Below, one piece after another: positions 7,902-16,188 of a DNA stretch of 64,000 bases (within the stretch, counting starts at the first letter, position 1; each line of letters starts with the position of its first letter). Made by a program: the position numbers and the translations under genes. Source of the stretch: Pseudoalteromonas sp. EB27 (lineage in GTDB: Bacteria > Pseudomonadota > Gammaproteobacteria > Enterobacterales > Alteromonadaceae); the NCBI RefSeq assembly GCF_001974875.1, contig NZ_MTQD01000014.1, positions 1 through 64,000 on the forward strand, in the 5' to 3' direction. Below the pieces are notes generated by a model. The model was not told the origin of the DNA. It did no database searches and saw only the letters and a list, made by a program, of their open reading frames with translations.

Positions 7902-9346
7902 TGAAAATTCATAATAAACTTTTTTTAATACTATTTAGTTTTACTTTTAGTGTTATTGCAGGGCTGGTGGTACTTATACAGTGGAGTATAGGGCAAGGCG
8001 TAATTGATTTTGTTAATGCAAAAGAGGTGAAAGCGCTTGAACCACTTGTTGTGCAACTAGCAAAGCAGTACGAACAGACACCCTCATGGGAACGTGTTGT
8101 AGGCAGTGGCGAAAATTTTAGAAAACGTGTTGAATCGCAGTTAGAAAGTAGCCAATTTTTACCTAGACCCCAAGAAGGGCCTGGTCCGCGTGGGCGAGTG
8201 ATGCGACGACCGCCGCCAGATCATATGCGTTTTGGAGAGGATCGTCACCCACCGCCAGAAAATATTGCTCACTACGCTTTGCTTGACGAAAATAAACAGC
8301 GAGTAGTGGGAAAATACCTCAGCGATTTAAAATATATAACAACCCCAATTATAGTTAACGATAAAATAGTGGGTTACTTAGCTGTTTCTAAAAGAGATAG
8401 CTTGGTTGATGGCTACGAACTTGATTTTTTACAGCAGCAAACTAACTACTTATGGTTTATTGCTTTAGCTGCGGTACTGCTAACATTACTGGTTACCTTT
8501 TTATTATCTCGCCACTTAGTTAGTCCAGTAAAGCAAATTGCTAACGGTATGCATCGCTTAACGCAAGGTAATTACGAGACCAAACTTACGCTTGAGCGAA
8601 AAGATGAATTAGGCCAATTAAGCGAAGATTTTAATACCCTTGCATTTACACTCGCCAAAGACGAGCAAGTGCGTAAACGTTGGCTTGCTAATATTTCCCA
8701 TGAGCTTAGGACGCCAATGAGCATTTTACTCGGTGAGCTTGAAGCTATGCTACTTGGCATACGAGAACCGAACGCAAAAAATATAAGTTCGGCTAACGAT
8801 GAAGCCTTGCATTTAAAACGCTTAATAGACGACTTGCATATGCTCAATAGCGCAGAGTTAGGAGGTATGCACTACACTATGCAACCTACTGACATGGCGT
8901 TATTATTAAATACTATTGAGCAGAAATATCAGGTTGTGCTTGAACAACATTGTATAAAACTTTATCTATTAAATAGCGCTAAACACATAACTGTACAAGC
9001 AGACAAAACACGCCTTTTGCAGCTACTCGATAATATTTTAATGAACGCAGTACACTATGCACAATGTACAACTATTTCATTAACGGCTAGCAATATAAGT
9101 ATTAAAGGGCAAACTTATTTAGAGCTTATAATCGAAGATAATGGCGTAGGTGTAGAGCAGTCGCATTTATCGCATTTATTTGAGTATTTATACCGAGTAG
9201 ATAGTTCGCGTAATCGCCAAGAGGGCGGTTCTGGCTTAGGTTTATCTATTTGCCAGCATATAGTTAAAGGTCATAAAGGTGAGATCGCTGCAGAAAAAGC
9301 CAGTTTAGGCGGCCTAGCTATTATTATTAGATTGCCAACTATTTAG
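7901..9346 (+). CDS. Sensor histidine kinase with proline-rich periplasmic loop
   Basis: 481 residues: TM1 at about 7-29, a periplasmic region 30-182, TM2 at 183-203, HAMP about 203-255, and HisKA with the phospho-acceptor His267 in ANISHELRTPMS. The ATPase domain has DNILMNAVHYA (N box), EDNGVGV (G1) and GGSGLGLSIC (G2). The layout is that of BaeS/CpxA-type kinases. The periplasmic region is unusual: residues 88-121 are rich in Pro, Arg and His (PRPQEGPGPRGRV, RRPPPDHMR, RHPPPEN). The gene overlaps the upstream His/Met-rich gene by one base and precedes its regulator, so the sensed signal probably concerns the two secreted proteins. Confidence 0.9.
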   Translation: MKIHNKLFLILFSFTFSVIAGLVVLIQWSIGQGVIDFVNAKEVKALEPLVVQLAKQYEQTPSWERVVGSGENFRKRVESQLESSQFLPRPQEGPGPRGRVMRRPPPDHMRFGEDRHPPPENIAHYALLDENKQRVVGKYLSDLKYITTPIIVNDKIVGYLAVSKRDSLVDGYELDFLQQQTNYLWFIALAAVLLTLLVTFLLSRHLVSPVKQIANGMHRLTQGNYETKLTLERKDELGQLSEDFNTLAFTLAKDEQVRKRWLANISHELRTPMSILLGELEAMLLGIREPNAKNISSANDEALHLKRLIDDLHMLNSAELGGMHYTMQPTDMALLLNTIEQKYQVVLEQHCIKLYLLNSAKHITVQADKTRLLQLLDNILMNAVHYAQCTTISLTASNISIKGQTYLELIIEDNGVGVEQSHLSHLFEYLYRVDSSRNRQEGGSGLGLSICQHIVKGHKGEIAAEKASLGGLAIIIRLPTI

Positions 9347-9385
9347 TTTATAAAAATAAAGTTGAGGTTACTTACAGAGATGCCT

Positions 9386-10060
9386 ATGAGTGAACAAATA
9401 CTGATTGTGGAAGATGAAGTAAAGCTAGCTAACTTAATGAGTGACTTTTTAAGTAGCCATCACTTTATTACTCATCAAATACATCACGGGAATGATGTAT
9501 TACCTTGGCTTGAAATTAACAGGCCGAGTGTAATTTTGCTAGACATAATGTTACCAGGTCAAAGTGGTATTGAACTGTGTAAAGCAATCAGGCGCTTTTC
9601 AAACGTGCCTATTATTATGGTATCGGCAAAGGTAGAAGAAATAGATAGATTACTTGGGCTTGAATTAGGTGCAGATGATTATATTTGTAAGCCGTTTAGT
9701 TATGCTGAGCTGGTGGCACGCGTAAAAGCTATTTTAAGGCGATTAAATAACGCAAGTGATGTTACAGAGTCAACAATGAAGCTTGACGAGAGCAGCTACA
9801 GCGTAAAATACAAATCAAGCAGTATAGAGCTGACAAACTTTGAATTTCAGCTATTTAAACCTTTGTTTAACAACCCAAATCGTATTTATTCGCGTGATAG
9901 TTTGATGGATACTATGTATGCCGATCAGCGTATTGTGAGCCACCGTACTATTGATAGCCATATTAAAAAGTTGCGTAAAAAACTAGATGAAGTGACACAA
10001 ACTGAAAGTGTTATCCAGTCTGTTTATGGGGTTGGCTACCGATTTGTGCATCCACAGTAA
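9386..10060 (+). CDS. OmpR/PhoB-family response regulator
   Basis: The receiver domain holds the acidic pair ED near residues 9-10, phospho-acceptor Asp53 in LLDIMLPGQSG and the conserved KPF lysine. The C-terminal winged-helix DNA-binding domain ends with the usual SVYGVGYRF motif. I choose ATG 9386 (224 residues, MSEQILIVEDE) because AGAG lies 6 bases upstream; ATG 9380 and an upstream TTG 9362 are also in frame. It pairs with the kinase 40 bases upstream. The likely targets are its own operon and the EF-hand gene downstream (inference). Confidence 0.9.
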   Translation: MSEQILIVEDEVKLANLMSDFLSSHHFITHQIHHGNDVLPWLEINRPSVILLDIMLPGQSGIELCKAIRRFSNVPIIMVSAKVEEIDRLLGLELGADDYICKPFSYAELVARVKAILRRLNNASDVTESTMKLDESSYSVKYKSSSIELTNFEFQLFKPLFNNPNRIYSRDSLMDTMYADQRIVSHRTIDSHIKKLRKKLDEVTQTESVIQSVYGVGYRFVHPQ

Positions 10061-10074
10061 AATAGAATGAGCTA

Positions 10075-10107
10075 TGACGATGAGTTACTCATCATCGTCA
10101 GCATTTT
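10075..10107 (+). terminator. Possible terminator at the convergent gene ends
   Basis: TGACGATG (10075-10082) and CATCGTCA (10093-10100) can pair over a 10-base loop, followed by GCATTTTT. It lies just after the response regulator stop and overlaps the last codons of the opposing RIO kinase gene. The stem is short, so the call is tentative. Confidence 0.4.
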
Positions 10108-10942
10108 TAATTCGCTCTAAACGGTCAAACTCTTCGTATTCTGCTGCCTGAATTTCATCAAGAATAGAATCTACATCAGCAAGTTCGTCGCTGTCTTCAA
10201 ATTCACCTGTAAGCGTTGAATTAGGCGTTAAGTTGGCCTCTTCAAATAGTGCCCACATTTCTTTAGCGTATTGAGTTTTTAGTATGCTTGGCGCAAATTC
10301 ACCATAGTAGCGGCGGATGTTATTTACATCACGTGCAAACATAGCTTGCGCACTGTTATTTGCTGAAGCATTAACTGCCTGCGGTAAATCTATAATTACA
10401 GGGCCGTTATTATCTACAAGTACATTAAATTCGGATAAATCACCGTGTATTATACCTGCACAAAGCATAAGCTTAATGTAATGTATCATGAGTTTATACT
10501 GCTCAATCGCTTGCTCTTCACTAAAAACGACATGCCCAAGTTGAGGGGCTACGTTACCGTCCTCGTCCGACACAAGTTCCATAAGCAGCACGCCATCAAT
10601 ACAAAAGTAAGTGTCAGGAACACGTACACCTGCGCCAGCTAAACGAGATAACGCATCAACTTCGGCATTTTGCCAAATTTCTTCTTCTAATTGACGGCCA
10701 TAGCTAGAGCGTTTACCCATAGCACGCGCTTGGCGTCCACCACGTACTTTTCGGCCTTCTTGGTATTGTGCCGCTTTTTTAAAGCTACGCTTAACCGCGT
10801 CTTTATACACTTTCGCACAGCGAATGTGCTCACCACAGCGGACAATAAATACATCGGCTTCTTTACCGCTCATTAGTCGGCTTATAACTTCGTCAATAAG
10901 GCCATCATCAACAAGGGGTTGTAGGCGTTTAGGTATTTTCAC
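10085..10942 (-). CDS. RIO-family serine/threonine protein kinase
   Basis: 285 residues with the RIO kinase core: nucleotide loop SGKEADVFIV near residue 25, catalytic loop IIHGDLSEFNVLV and metal-binding IIDLPQAV. The C-terminus is a long acidic tail (EEFDRLERIKNADDDE). RIO kinases in proteobacteria are soluble and of uncertain target; archaeal and eukaryotic relatives act in ribosome maturation. It sits in antisense orientation between the two-component genes and the EF-hand gene, and splits that group. It shows no obvious tie to it. Confidence 0.85.
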   Translation of the reverse strand: MKIPKRLQPLVDDGLIDEVISRLMSGKEADVFIVRCGEHIRCAKVYKDAVKRSFKKAAQYQEGRKVRGGRQARAMGKRSSYGRQLEEEIWQNAEVDALSRLAGAGVRVPDTYFCIDGVLLMELVSDEDGNVAPQLGHVVFSEEQAIEQYKLMIHYIKLMLCAGIIHGDLSEFNVLVDNNGPVIIDLPQAVNASANNSAQAMFARDVNNIRRYYGEFAPSILKTQYAKEMWALFEEANLTPNSTLTGEFEDSDELADVDSILDEIQAAEYEEFDRLERIKNADDDE

Positions 10943-11253
10943 AGATTGCCTGCTAAGTAGGGTTGGTTATTAATCATTATTTATGAAAGTGCTCTGTATT
11001 TGTTTGTTTAATTGGCTCAAGCAGTATATCAGCTTTGAGAATTAAGGGCAGTAACACTACTGCCTGAGAGTAATTAATCGTATTATTTTATTAGCTTATA
11101 TATTGATTGCAAAGCAATCAACCAGAACTTTTTAAATAAGTATTTAGATTACTATTTTTTATTAAAATAATTTATTACTTCCTCATTATTTGCACATTGT
11201 TTGCGTTTTTAAAGCGTAAGCTTAGTTTAATTCTTAAATACGAGGTTATTACT
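10943..11253. other. Intergenic region with two small perfect inverted repeats
   Basis: This 311-bp AT-rich stretch between the divergent RIO kinase and EF-hand genes has no coding frame. It contains GGCAGTA-acac-TACTGCC (11047-11064) and TTGATTGC-aaa-GCAATCAA (11103-11121). Neither is followed by a T run, so they are not terminators. They may be operator sites or leader hairpins for either gene. Confidence 0.6.
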
Positions 11254-11529
11254 ATGAAGCATTTTTCAACTCTTGCCACTGTGGCAATATTATCTATTGC
11301 TTTTTCAGCTAATGTAGCTGCTCGAGGCGGTGACAATCCTCCTGAAAAACCTGACTTTTCAGCTATTGATACTGATGGTGATGGCGTAATCAGCTTTGAA
11401 GAGTTTAGTGCAAAAAAACCGCCGCACGGCGATGCACAAACAATTTTTGATTCTATAGATGCTGATGGTAATGGTGAAATTAGTGAGCAAGAACTTAGCG
11501 AACATAAACCACCTCGTCGTGAACGTTGA
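11254..11529 (+). CDS. Exported EF-hand calcium-binding protein
   Basis: 91 residues from ATG 11254, which follows GAGG by 8 bases. An upstream extension of the frame to 11197 lacks a ribosome site and would bury the signal peptide. Signal sequence about 1-22 (cleavage near NVAA). Two canonical EF-hand loops are present: DTDGDGVISFEEF and DADGNGEISEQEL, with Asp/Asn/Glu at every coordinating position. Linkers are proline-rich (NPPEKPDF, KKPPHGD) and the end is basic (HKPPRRER). It is probably a periplasmic Ca2+ binder or sensor. The next gene is only 12 bases downstream. Confidence 0.88.
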   Translation: MKHFSTLATVAILSIAFSANVAARGGDNPPEKPDFSAIDTDGDGVISFEEFSAKKPPHGDAQTIFDSIDADGNGEISEQELSEHKPPRRER

Positions 11530-11541
11530 AAGGATAATAAA

Positions 11542-11997
11542 ATGATTAATAGTATTAGTGGTAGTTCTGCGAGTTTCATATCGCAACAAAGCAGCCAAGC
11601 TTCAAAATTAACAACAGAGCAAAGCGATTTTGTTAAAGAAACGCTTGCAGAGTTTAATGCAGAAAACTTAAGCGCAGAAGACGCGCAAAGTATTCAAGCG
11701 GCATTTAAAGAACAAGGTATTGAGCCAACAAAAGAGCTTGCTGATTTAATGAGCGAACTTGAGTTTGATGCTAAAAGTATAGGTGATGCAGGACGAGTGG
11801 AAGGTCAAAGACCGCCGCCACCGCCACAAAACTCATTAGAATCAGTAGATACAGACGAAGTAGTAAGCTACTTAGATGAGCTATTAACTGAGTATTCAAG
11901 CCAGTTGTCAGATGAAGATAAAGAATCAATCCTTGCATCAGTGCAAGAGAAGTTTGGTTTAAGTGAAGGCGATTCACTGCTAAATGTAACTGCTTAG
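11542..11997 (+). CDS. Unrecognised Ser/Gln/Glu-rich protein with a polyproline stretch
   Basis: 151 residues with no signal peptide and no membrane segment. The N-terminus is Ser/Gln-rich (SISGSSASFISQQSSQASK), followed by an acidic helical region (SDFVKETLAEFNAENLS), a polyproline linker QRPPPPPQNS near residues 93-102, and a second acidic helical part ending in SLLNVTA. AAAGGA precedes ATG by 7 bases. It is cotranscribed with the EF-hand gene and closed by a strong terminator. I recognise no family. The two acidic helical segments are vaguely like degenerate EF-hand pairs (for example DTDEVVSYLDELL), but the loop residues are not intact. Confidence 0.75.
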   Translation: MINSISGSSASFISQQSSQASKLTTEQSDFVKETLAEFNAENLSAEDAQSIQAAFKEQGIEPTKELADLMSELEFDAKSIGDAGRVEGQRPPPPPQNSLESVDTDEVVSYLDELLTEYSSQLSDEDKESILASVQEKFGLSEGDSLLNVTA

Positions 11998-12046
11998 GTG
12001 TTATAACTTAGAGTAAAGCTGACTGTTACTCGAAAGTCTTAAGTCC

Positions 12047-12079
12047 AAAGCCCAACGGTTAATTCTGTTGGGCTTTTTT
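12047..12079 (+). terminator. Intrinsic terminator after the EF-hand operon
   Basis: AAAGCCCAAC (12047-12056) pairs with GTTGGGCTTT (12067-12076), with six T residues at 12074-12079. Confidence 0.9.
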
Positions 12080-12085
12080 AATGGC

Positions 12086-13465
12086 TTAATTTAAACGCGT
12101 TTCTATTTTGCTGGTGCCATCTTCTTCGGTAAATTTAAATACAAAATCTTTTTTACCGTCTTGGTTTATATCTACCAAAAGAATATCTTTATTATTCTTA
12201 GGCAGCGTTAACTTTAATTTTTTACGCTTATCATTTAGCAGTGAGTCTTGCTCACCATAATAAATATACAGTGTTTTTTTACTGTATTTGTATACTGCAT
12301 CAATATAGCTGTCGCCGTTAATATCACCTAAATAGAGTGCTGGTTCGGAGTCATCGCCATTCATTCCCACTTCCATTTCTAAATCAAGTTCGATACTCGA
12401 TTTATTGGCAAATGAGCCATCAGGTTGCTGCTTATAAAGATTCATTTCTACATCTACATCAGTACTGCCGCCGCCTAATGCCATAGACGCAATAGTACCT
12501 AAGCCAATATCCAAATCCATTTTTTGTAAATCAATTAAACCATCATTATTAAAATCTGTTTTGAGTAATAACTCGCTAGGGCCTTGTGTTTCAAATAAGG
12601 GAATGGGCGTATTACTAAACCCTTTAGCACTTCCTAGGTACAAAGTGTGCGCTATTTTTATATCTAACGAATCCATACCTTGCGTAGGTTTAAACTGCCT
12701 AGTTGTAAAATCTAAAAATCCGTCGTTATTAATATCAATAATTTGCTTTATTTTGCGAGTCTCGCCATTACTTAGCTCGCCTAACTCGATGTTAAAATTA
12801 ATTGAGGTGAGCTTTTGCTCAAAGCCCTCTGAATTAGCAAGTAGTACATCTGCTCCAAAGTCATTTGAAAAAACCAGGTCGTTTAATCCGTCGTGGTTAA
12901 AATCAATAACGACAGGTTTATTGTTAATATTAACTTCTAGAGAAAGCCCTTTTCCTGAAAAGTGGCCTTCATACTTAGGCGTTTGCTTAAATTGGTTAGG
13001 CTTAAAGCTGCCATCTTTATTTTGAATGTATAAAGTACTGCTTGCTAACCCAGGAATGAAAATATCGCTTAGACCGTCATTGTTAGCATCGAAAACAAAG
13101 TCTACTTTTTCAAATTTATCTATTTTTAATTGATTTAGAACCGACTCATAATTAAACAACAGTGTAGGTTTACCAGCTTGGGCTTTGTATACGCCATCAC
13201 TTGTTAGTACGAGTGCTTGTTTATCGGTAATGTTAGCAAGTGTAGCCACATCAAACCCGATGGCATTTTTTGGTAAAGCAAGTTCACTACTTAGTGATGT
13301 GAGTAAATTGATGGCTTCTAATTGTTTTGATTCTTTATTATATGCAAATAAAATCTCTGAATCGGTTGATACTAATTCATCCGTTGTTTTTATTGCCATT
13401 GTTTGAGCTATAGCGCTAATGGGAGTAATTAAAGTGATGAGTGAATAGCAAAGTGGTTTTATCAT
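12086..13465 (-). CDS. Secreted FG-GAP/VCBS-repeat protein
   Basis: 459 residues with a signal peptide (about 1-21, ending AIAQT). At least six Ca2+-binding FG-GAP-type repeats are visible: DANNDGLSDIF, DFNHDGLNDLV, DINNDGFLDFT, DFNNDGLIDLQ, DINGDSYIDAV and DINQDGKKDFV. Such proteins form beta-propellers and are exported. Binding partners vary and no enzyme domain is seen. AAAGGAATTTGC precedes the ATG. It faces the EF-hand operon tail to tail. Both encode calcium-binding exported proteins, which may be coincidental. Confidence 0.85.
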   Translation of the reverse strand: MIKPLCYSLITLITPISAIAQTMAIKTTDELVSTDSEILFAYNKESKQLEAINLLTSLSSELALPKNAIGFDVATLANITDKQALVLTSDGVYKAQAGKPTLLFNYESVLNQLKIDKFEKVDFVFDANNDGLSDIFIPGLASSTLYIQNKDGSFKPNQFKQTPKYEGHFSGKGLSLEVNINNKPVVIDFNHDGLNDLVFSNDFGADVLLANSEGFEQKLTSINFNIELGELSNGETRKIKQIIDINNDGFLDFTTRQFKPTQGMDSLDIKIAHTLYLGSAKGFSNTPIPLFETQGPSELLLKTDFNNDGLIDLQKMDLDIGLGTIASMALGGGSTDVDVEMNLYKQQPDGSFANKSSIELDLEMEVGMNGDDSEPALYLGDINGDSYIDAVYKYSKKTLYIYYGEQDSLLNDKRKKLKLTLPKNNKDILLVDINQDGKKDFVFKFTEEDGTSKIETRLN

Positions 13466-13758
13466 GCAAATTCCTTTTTTATATTTAGTTGTATCGTTAC
13501 ATTTTTATTATTCACTTATATAAGCCACATCAGCGCACAACTTAACGTAGGGTCTAGCGCTGGTGATTTGCTAATTAGCGTAAATTTAAACGTAATACAC
13601 TTATGTAAGTTGGTTTATATTTAGCCTACGCTAATAACTATGTATCGGGTGTAAGTAATTGTAAGATTATGTTTTAAGGAGGGCTTGTTGAACTTTCAGG
13701 ATTGAAATTTGTTCAACCCAAGGAAGATTTAATCGCGGCGTGAGGTTTGTAACCTAAT
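13466..13758. other. Intergenic region with inverted repeat
   Basis: No gene seen. GTTGAAC (13687-13693) and GTTCAAC (13711-13717) form a 7-bp inverted repeat with a 17-base loop, followed by gatttaatcgcggcgtgagg up to the start of the dispersed repeat. This could be part of the same mobile or structured element, or an unrelated hairpin. Copy 1 does not preserve it, because the IS terminus lies there. Confidence 0.5.
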
Positions 13759-13928
13759 AACAAAGAGTCAATCTCCCCTAGGCAGAGCCATTCGGGCAGC
13801 GCATGTTTGGCATTTATGCTACGTTATCGCCTATTTATGGGGAAGTACCACACTACATAGGCTCTGCCTTGCCTAAATACCAAACAGTCTGCTGTAAATT
13901 TAACCTCGAAAGATAAACAAGTCCTAAT
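13759..13928. repeat. Dispersed non-coding repeat, copy 2
   Basis: Ungapped match to 445-612 with about 84% identity by hand. This copy keeps both arms of an internal inverted repeat: TAGGCAGAGCC (13779-13789) and GGCTCTGCCTT (13860-13870) around a 70-base loop. It lies in the intergenic space between FG-GAP and GGDEF-EAL genes that are both read leftward. No reading frame is conserved between the copies, so it is more likely a MITE-like or structured RNA element than a gene remnant. Confidence 0.8.
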
Positions 13929-13985
13929 AAGAAAGGTAGCGCAAAACTAATATGGCAGTTAAGCGCTTTTAGCGGGTTTTGGCTG

Positions 13986-15926
13986 TTAACTACACTGTTT
14001 ATTTTGCTCATTTAAATAGGCATCTACAAAATTTACTTCCATTGGTTTTGAAAAGTAATAACCTTGCAGGTGAGATACACCAATATTAGTAAGCGTGTTT
14101 GCTTGTTCAATAGTTTCAACGCCTTCGGCAACAACCGTAAAATCTAAAGATGAGGCCATTTGTACAATTGCATGAATAATACTTAACCCTCTTTTATCCA
14201 TATTTTGAATAAAACTTCTGTCTATTTTTACTATATCTACACCAATATCAAGCATGCTTGATAGTGATGAATAGCCAGTTCCAAAATCATCAATTGAAAT
14301 ACAAAAACCTTGTTTTTGTAGTGCTTTAACGGCTGTTAAAAATGTGAGTTTATCCTCGGCAAATACTGATTCGGTAATTTCAATGTGTAGGTTTTTAGGC
14401 TCTACTTGGTAATTGTTTACTATTTTTAATACCTTAGTTACAAAATCAGGATCTTGCAGTTGAATAACTGATACGTTCACGCTCACTGCAATTTGGGGTT
14501 GTAAATGGCTAAACTTTTTAGCTTGTATGCAGGCTTGATCAATTACCCAAAGGCCTAATTGAGTTATTAAACCGTATTGCTCGGCAATAGTTATAAACTC
14601 ATCAGGGAAAATATTTTCACCGTCTAATTGCCAGCGTAATAATGATTCGAAAGAGGTTACTTTTGATGTTTTACTATCTACAATTGGTTGAAATACTAGC
14701 CTTAAACTATTTTCTTCTATCGCATTGGCTAAGCGTTGACTTAAAAGATACTCTCTTTCTTGTTTTAATTTGAGTGAATCGTTATAAATATTGATATTAC
14801 CTTTAGCAATGCGTTTTTGGTGATACATAGCAGTATCAGCAGAGCGAATTAAAGTATTTAAATCACTCCCGTGTTCTGGATAAATGGCAATCCCCATCGT
14901 TGCTGATATCCACTTTTGATATTTATATGTTTCATGCTCGGCACTAATACTTTTAAGTACTTTATTAGCAAATTCGATAAGCTCAGCTTGATTTTGATAG
15001 GTTGCTAAAATTAAAAACTCATCTCCGCCCCATCGACATTTAAAAAGTTGTTGGTTACATACATTACTAATTCTCAGTGCTATTTCTTTTAATACTTTGT
15101 CGCCTACTTTATGCCCCAATGAATCATTTATTTGTTTAAAGCCATCTAAATCTACAAATAATAAAGCAAAGGGTTCTTTAGGGTTATCTGCTAGTTGTTT
15201 GTTTGCATTTTTTAAAAATGCGGTTCGGTTTAATAAATTTGTGAGTGGATCGGTATTAGACAGGTGGTAAATTTCTTCAGTGCGTTGCTCTACCTTGTTT
15301 TCCATTTCATTAAGTAGCTCTCTGTTTTGGTTTTTGAGCTTGATTGCACTGTGTGTAAATGTGGCTGATTTGTAAGATGAAGCAATCATAATGGTGGCAA
15401 AAGTTAAACCTAACAGCCCCAATACGTGTTGGTAGTGATTGTTTGAAAGCGTTAGCAAAAAAGAGTAGGGCGCCAATAAAGTAAAACTGTATAAAACAGC
15501 GGTAAAACGACTGCCAGAAAGTAAATTTGCAGAGCCACCGGCAAGCGCTGATAAAATAGCAATGGTCGTAGTAACTTCCACCGTAGATGAAGTGCTGTGA
15601 AACCAAAGAGCATAGCCACACCAAGACACGGCTGTTGATATACAACCAATAGCAAAGCGATTTAAATAACAATGTGTATTGTAAGGTTGGCTAGAATTTT
15701 GATCTTTAAAAAAAAGACCCAAATCAATAATTCGTAAAGTAAGTACGCACATCATTATGCCTAACCATACTATTTTATCGTGGTTTGTTTCCTCATTATT
15801 TATATCAAAAGCAAATACCAAAGCAACGCTGACTAATACAGAGACTGCAATTCCGGAAATAGCATTTGAGTATAAAATTTTGAGCGCTTCTTTTCGCTCA
15901 TTATTACTTAAATTGTTATATGGCAC
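13986..15926 (-). CDS. Membrane GGDEF-EAL cyclic-di-GMP protein
   Basis: 646 residues from a GTG start at 15926 (AAAGG 9 bases upstream). The N-terminal third (1-185) has about six hydrophobic helices and reads as a MASE-type sensor. A short coiled coil (ENKVEQRTEEIYHLSNTD) leads into the GGDEF domain with an intact RWGGDEF (300-304) and no RxxD inhibitory site before it. The EAL domain has E427-S-L in place of EAL and keeps NVSVIQLQ, EITESVF, DDFGTGYSS, KIDRSF and VAEGVET. Both synthesis and hydrolysis of c-di-GMP are therefore possible. c-di-GMP is the activator read by BcsA and BcsE of the cellulose locus in this window, though no direct link is shown. Confidence 0.9.
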   Translation of the reverse strand: MPYNNLSNNERKEALKILYSNAISGIAVSVLVSVALVFAFDINNEETNHDKIVWLGIMMCVLTLRIIDLGLFFKDQNSSQPYNTHCYLNRFAIGCISTAVSWCGYALWFHSTSSTVEVTTTIAILSALAGGSANLLSGSRFTAVLYSFTLLAPYSFLLTLSNNHYQHVLGLLGLTFATIMIASSYKSATFTHSAIKLKNQNRELLNEMENKVEQRTEEIYHLSNTDPLTNLLNRTAFLKNANKQLADNPKEPFALLFVDLDGFKQINDSLGHKVGDKVLKEIALRISNVCNQQLFKCRWGGDEFLILATYQNQAELIEFANKVLKSISAEHETYKYQKWISATMGIAIYPEHGSDLNTLIRSADTAMYHQKRIAKGNINIYNDSLKLKQEREYLLSQRLANAIEENSLRLVFQPIVDSKTSKVTSFESLLRWQLDGENIFPDEFITIAEQYGLITQLGLWVIDQACIQAKKFSHLQPQIAVSVNVSVIQLQDPDFVTKVLKIVNNYQVEPKNLHIEITESVFAEDKLTFLTAVKALQKQGFCISIDDFGTGYSSLSSMLDIGVDIVKIDRSFIQNMDKRGLSIIHAIVQMASSLDFTVVAEGVETIEQANTLTNIGVSHLQGYYFSKPMEVNFVDAYLNEQNKQCS

Positions 15927-16100
15927 TAATTAAAACCTTTTTCAAAAACAACCCCTAGGGAATTAAGTAAACCATTTAGCAAATTCCACCAATGCAATAC
16001 TGGTAATACAAAGAGCTTAATAAGCCTTTACGCAGCTAAATAAAACTTTAATGTAAAAGTAAATATAGTTTACGGAAGGGATAAAAAAAGTTTAAAAAGT

Positions 16101-16135
16101 AAAAAGGCCCAAAATAAATATTTATTTTGAGCCTT
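16101..16135 (-). terminator. Intrinsic terminator for the GST gene
   Basis: AAAATAAATATTTATTTT (16111-16128) is a perfect palindrome extended by aaggc/gcctt arms, with a T run on the minus strand at 16105-16101. Confidence 0.75.
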
Positions 16136-16188
16136 AAAATTATCAAGCAGGTTAAAGTCTTAAGAACTTTACTTGCTGTTCTATAGAT

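Noticed and set aside
11175-11598. Two antisense frames across the EF-hand gene
   Set aside because: They are shadows of the Asp/Glu-rich EF-hand coding; the plus-strand gene has a signal peptide, two intact EF loops and a ribosome site.
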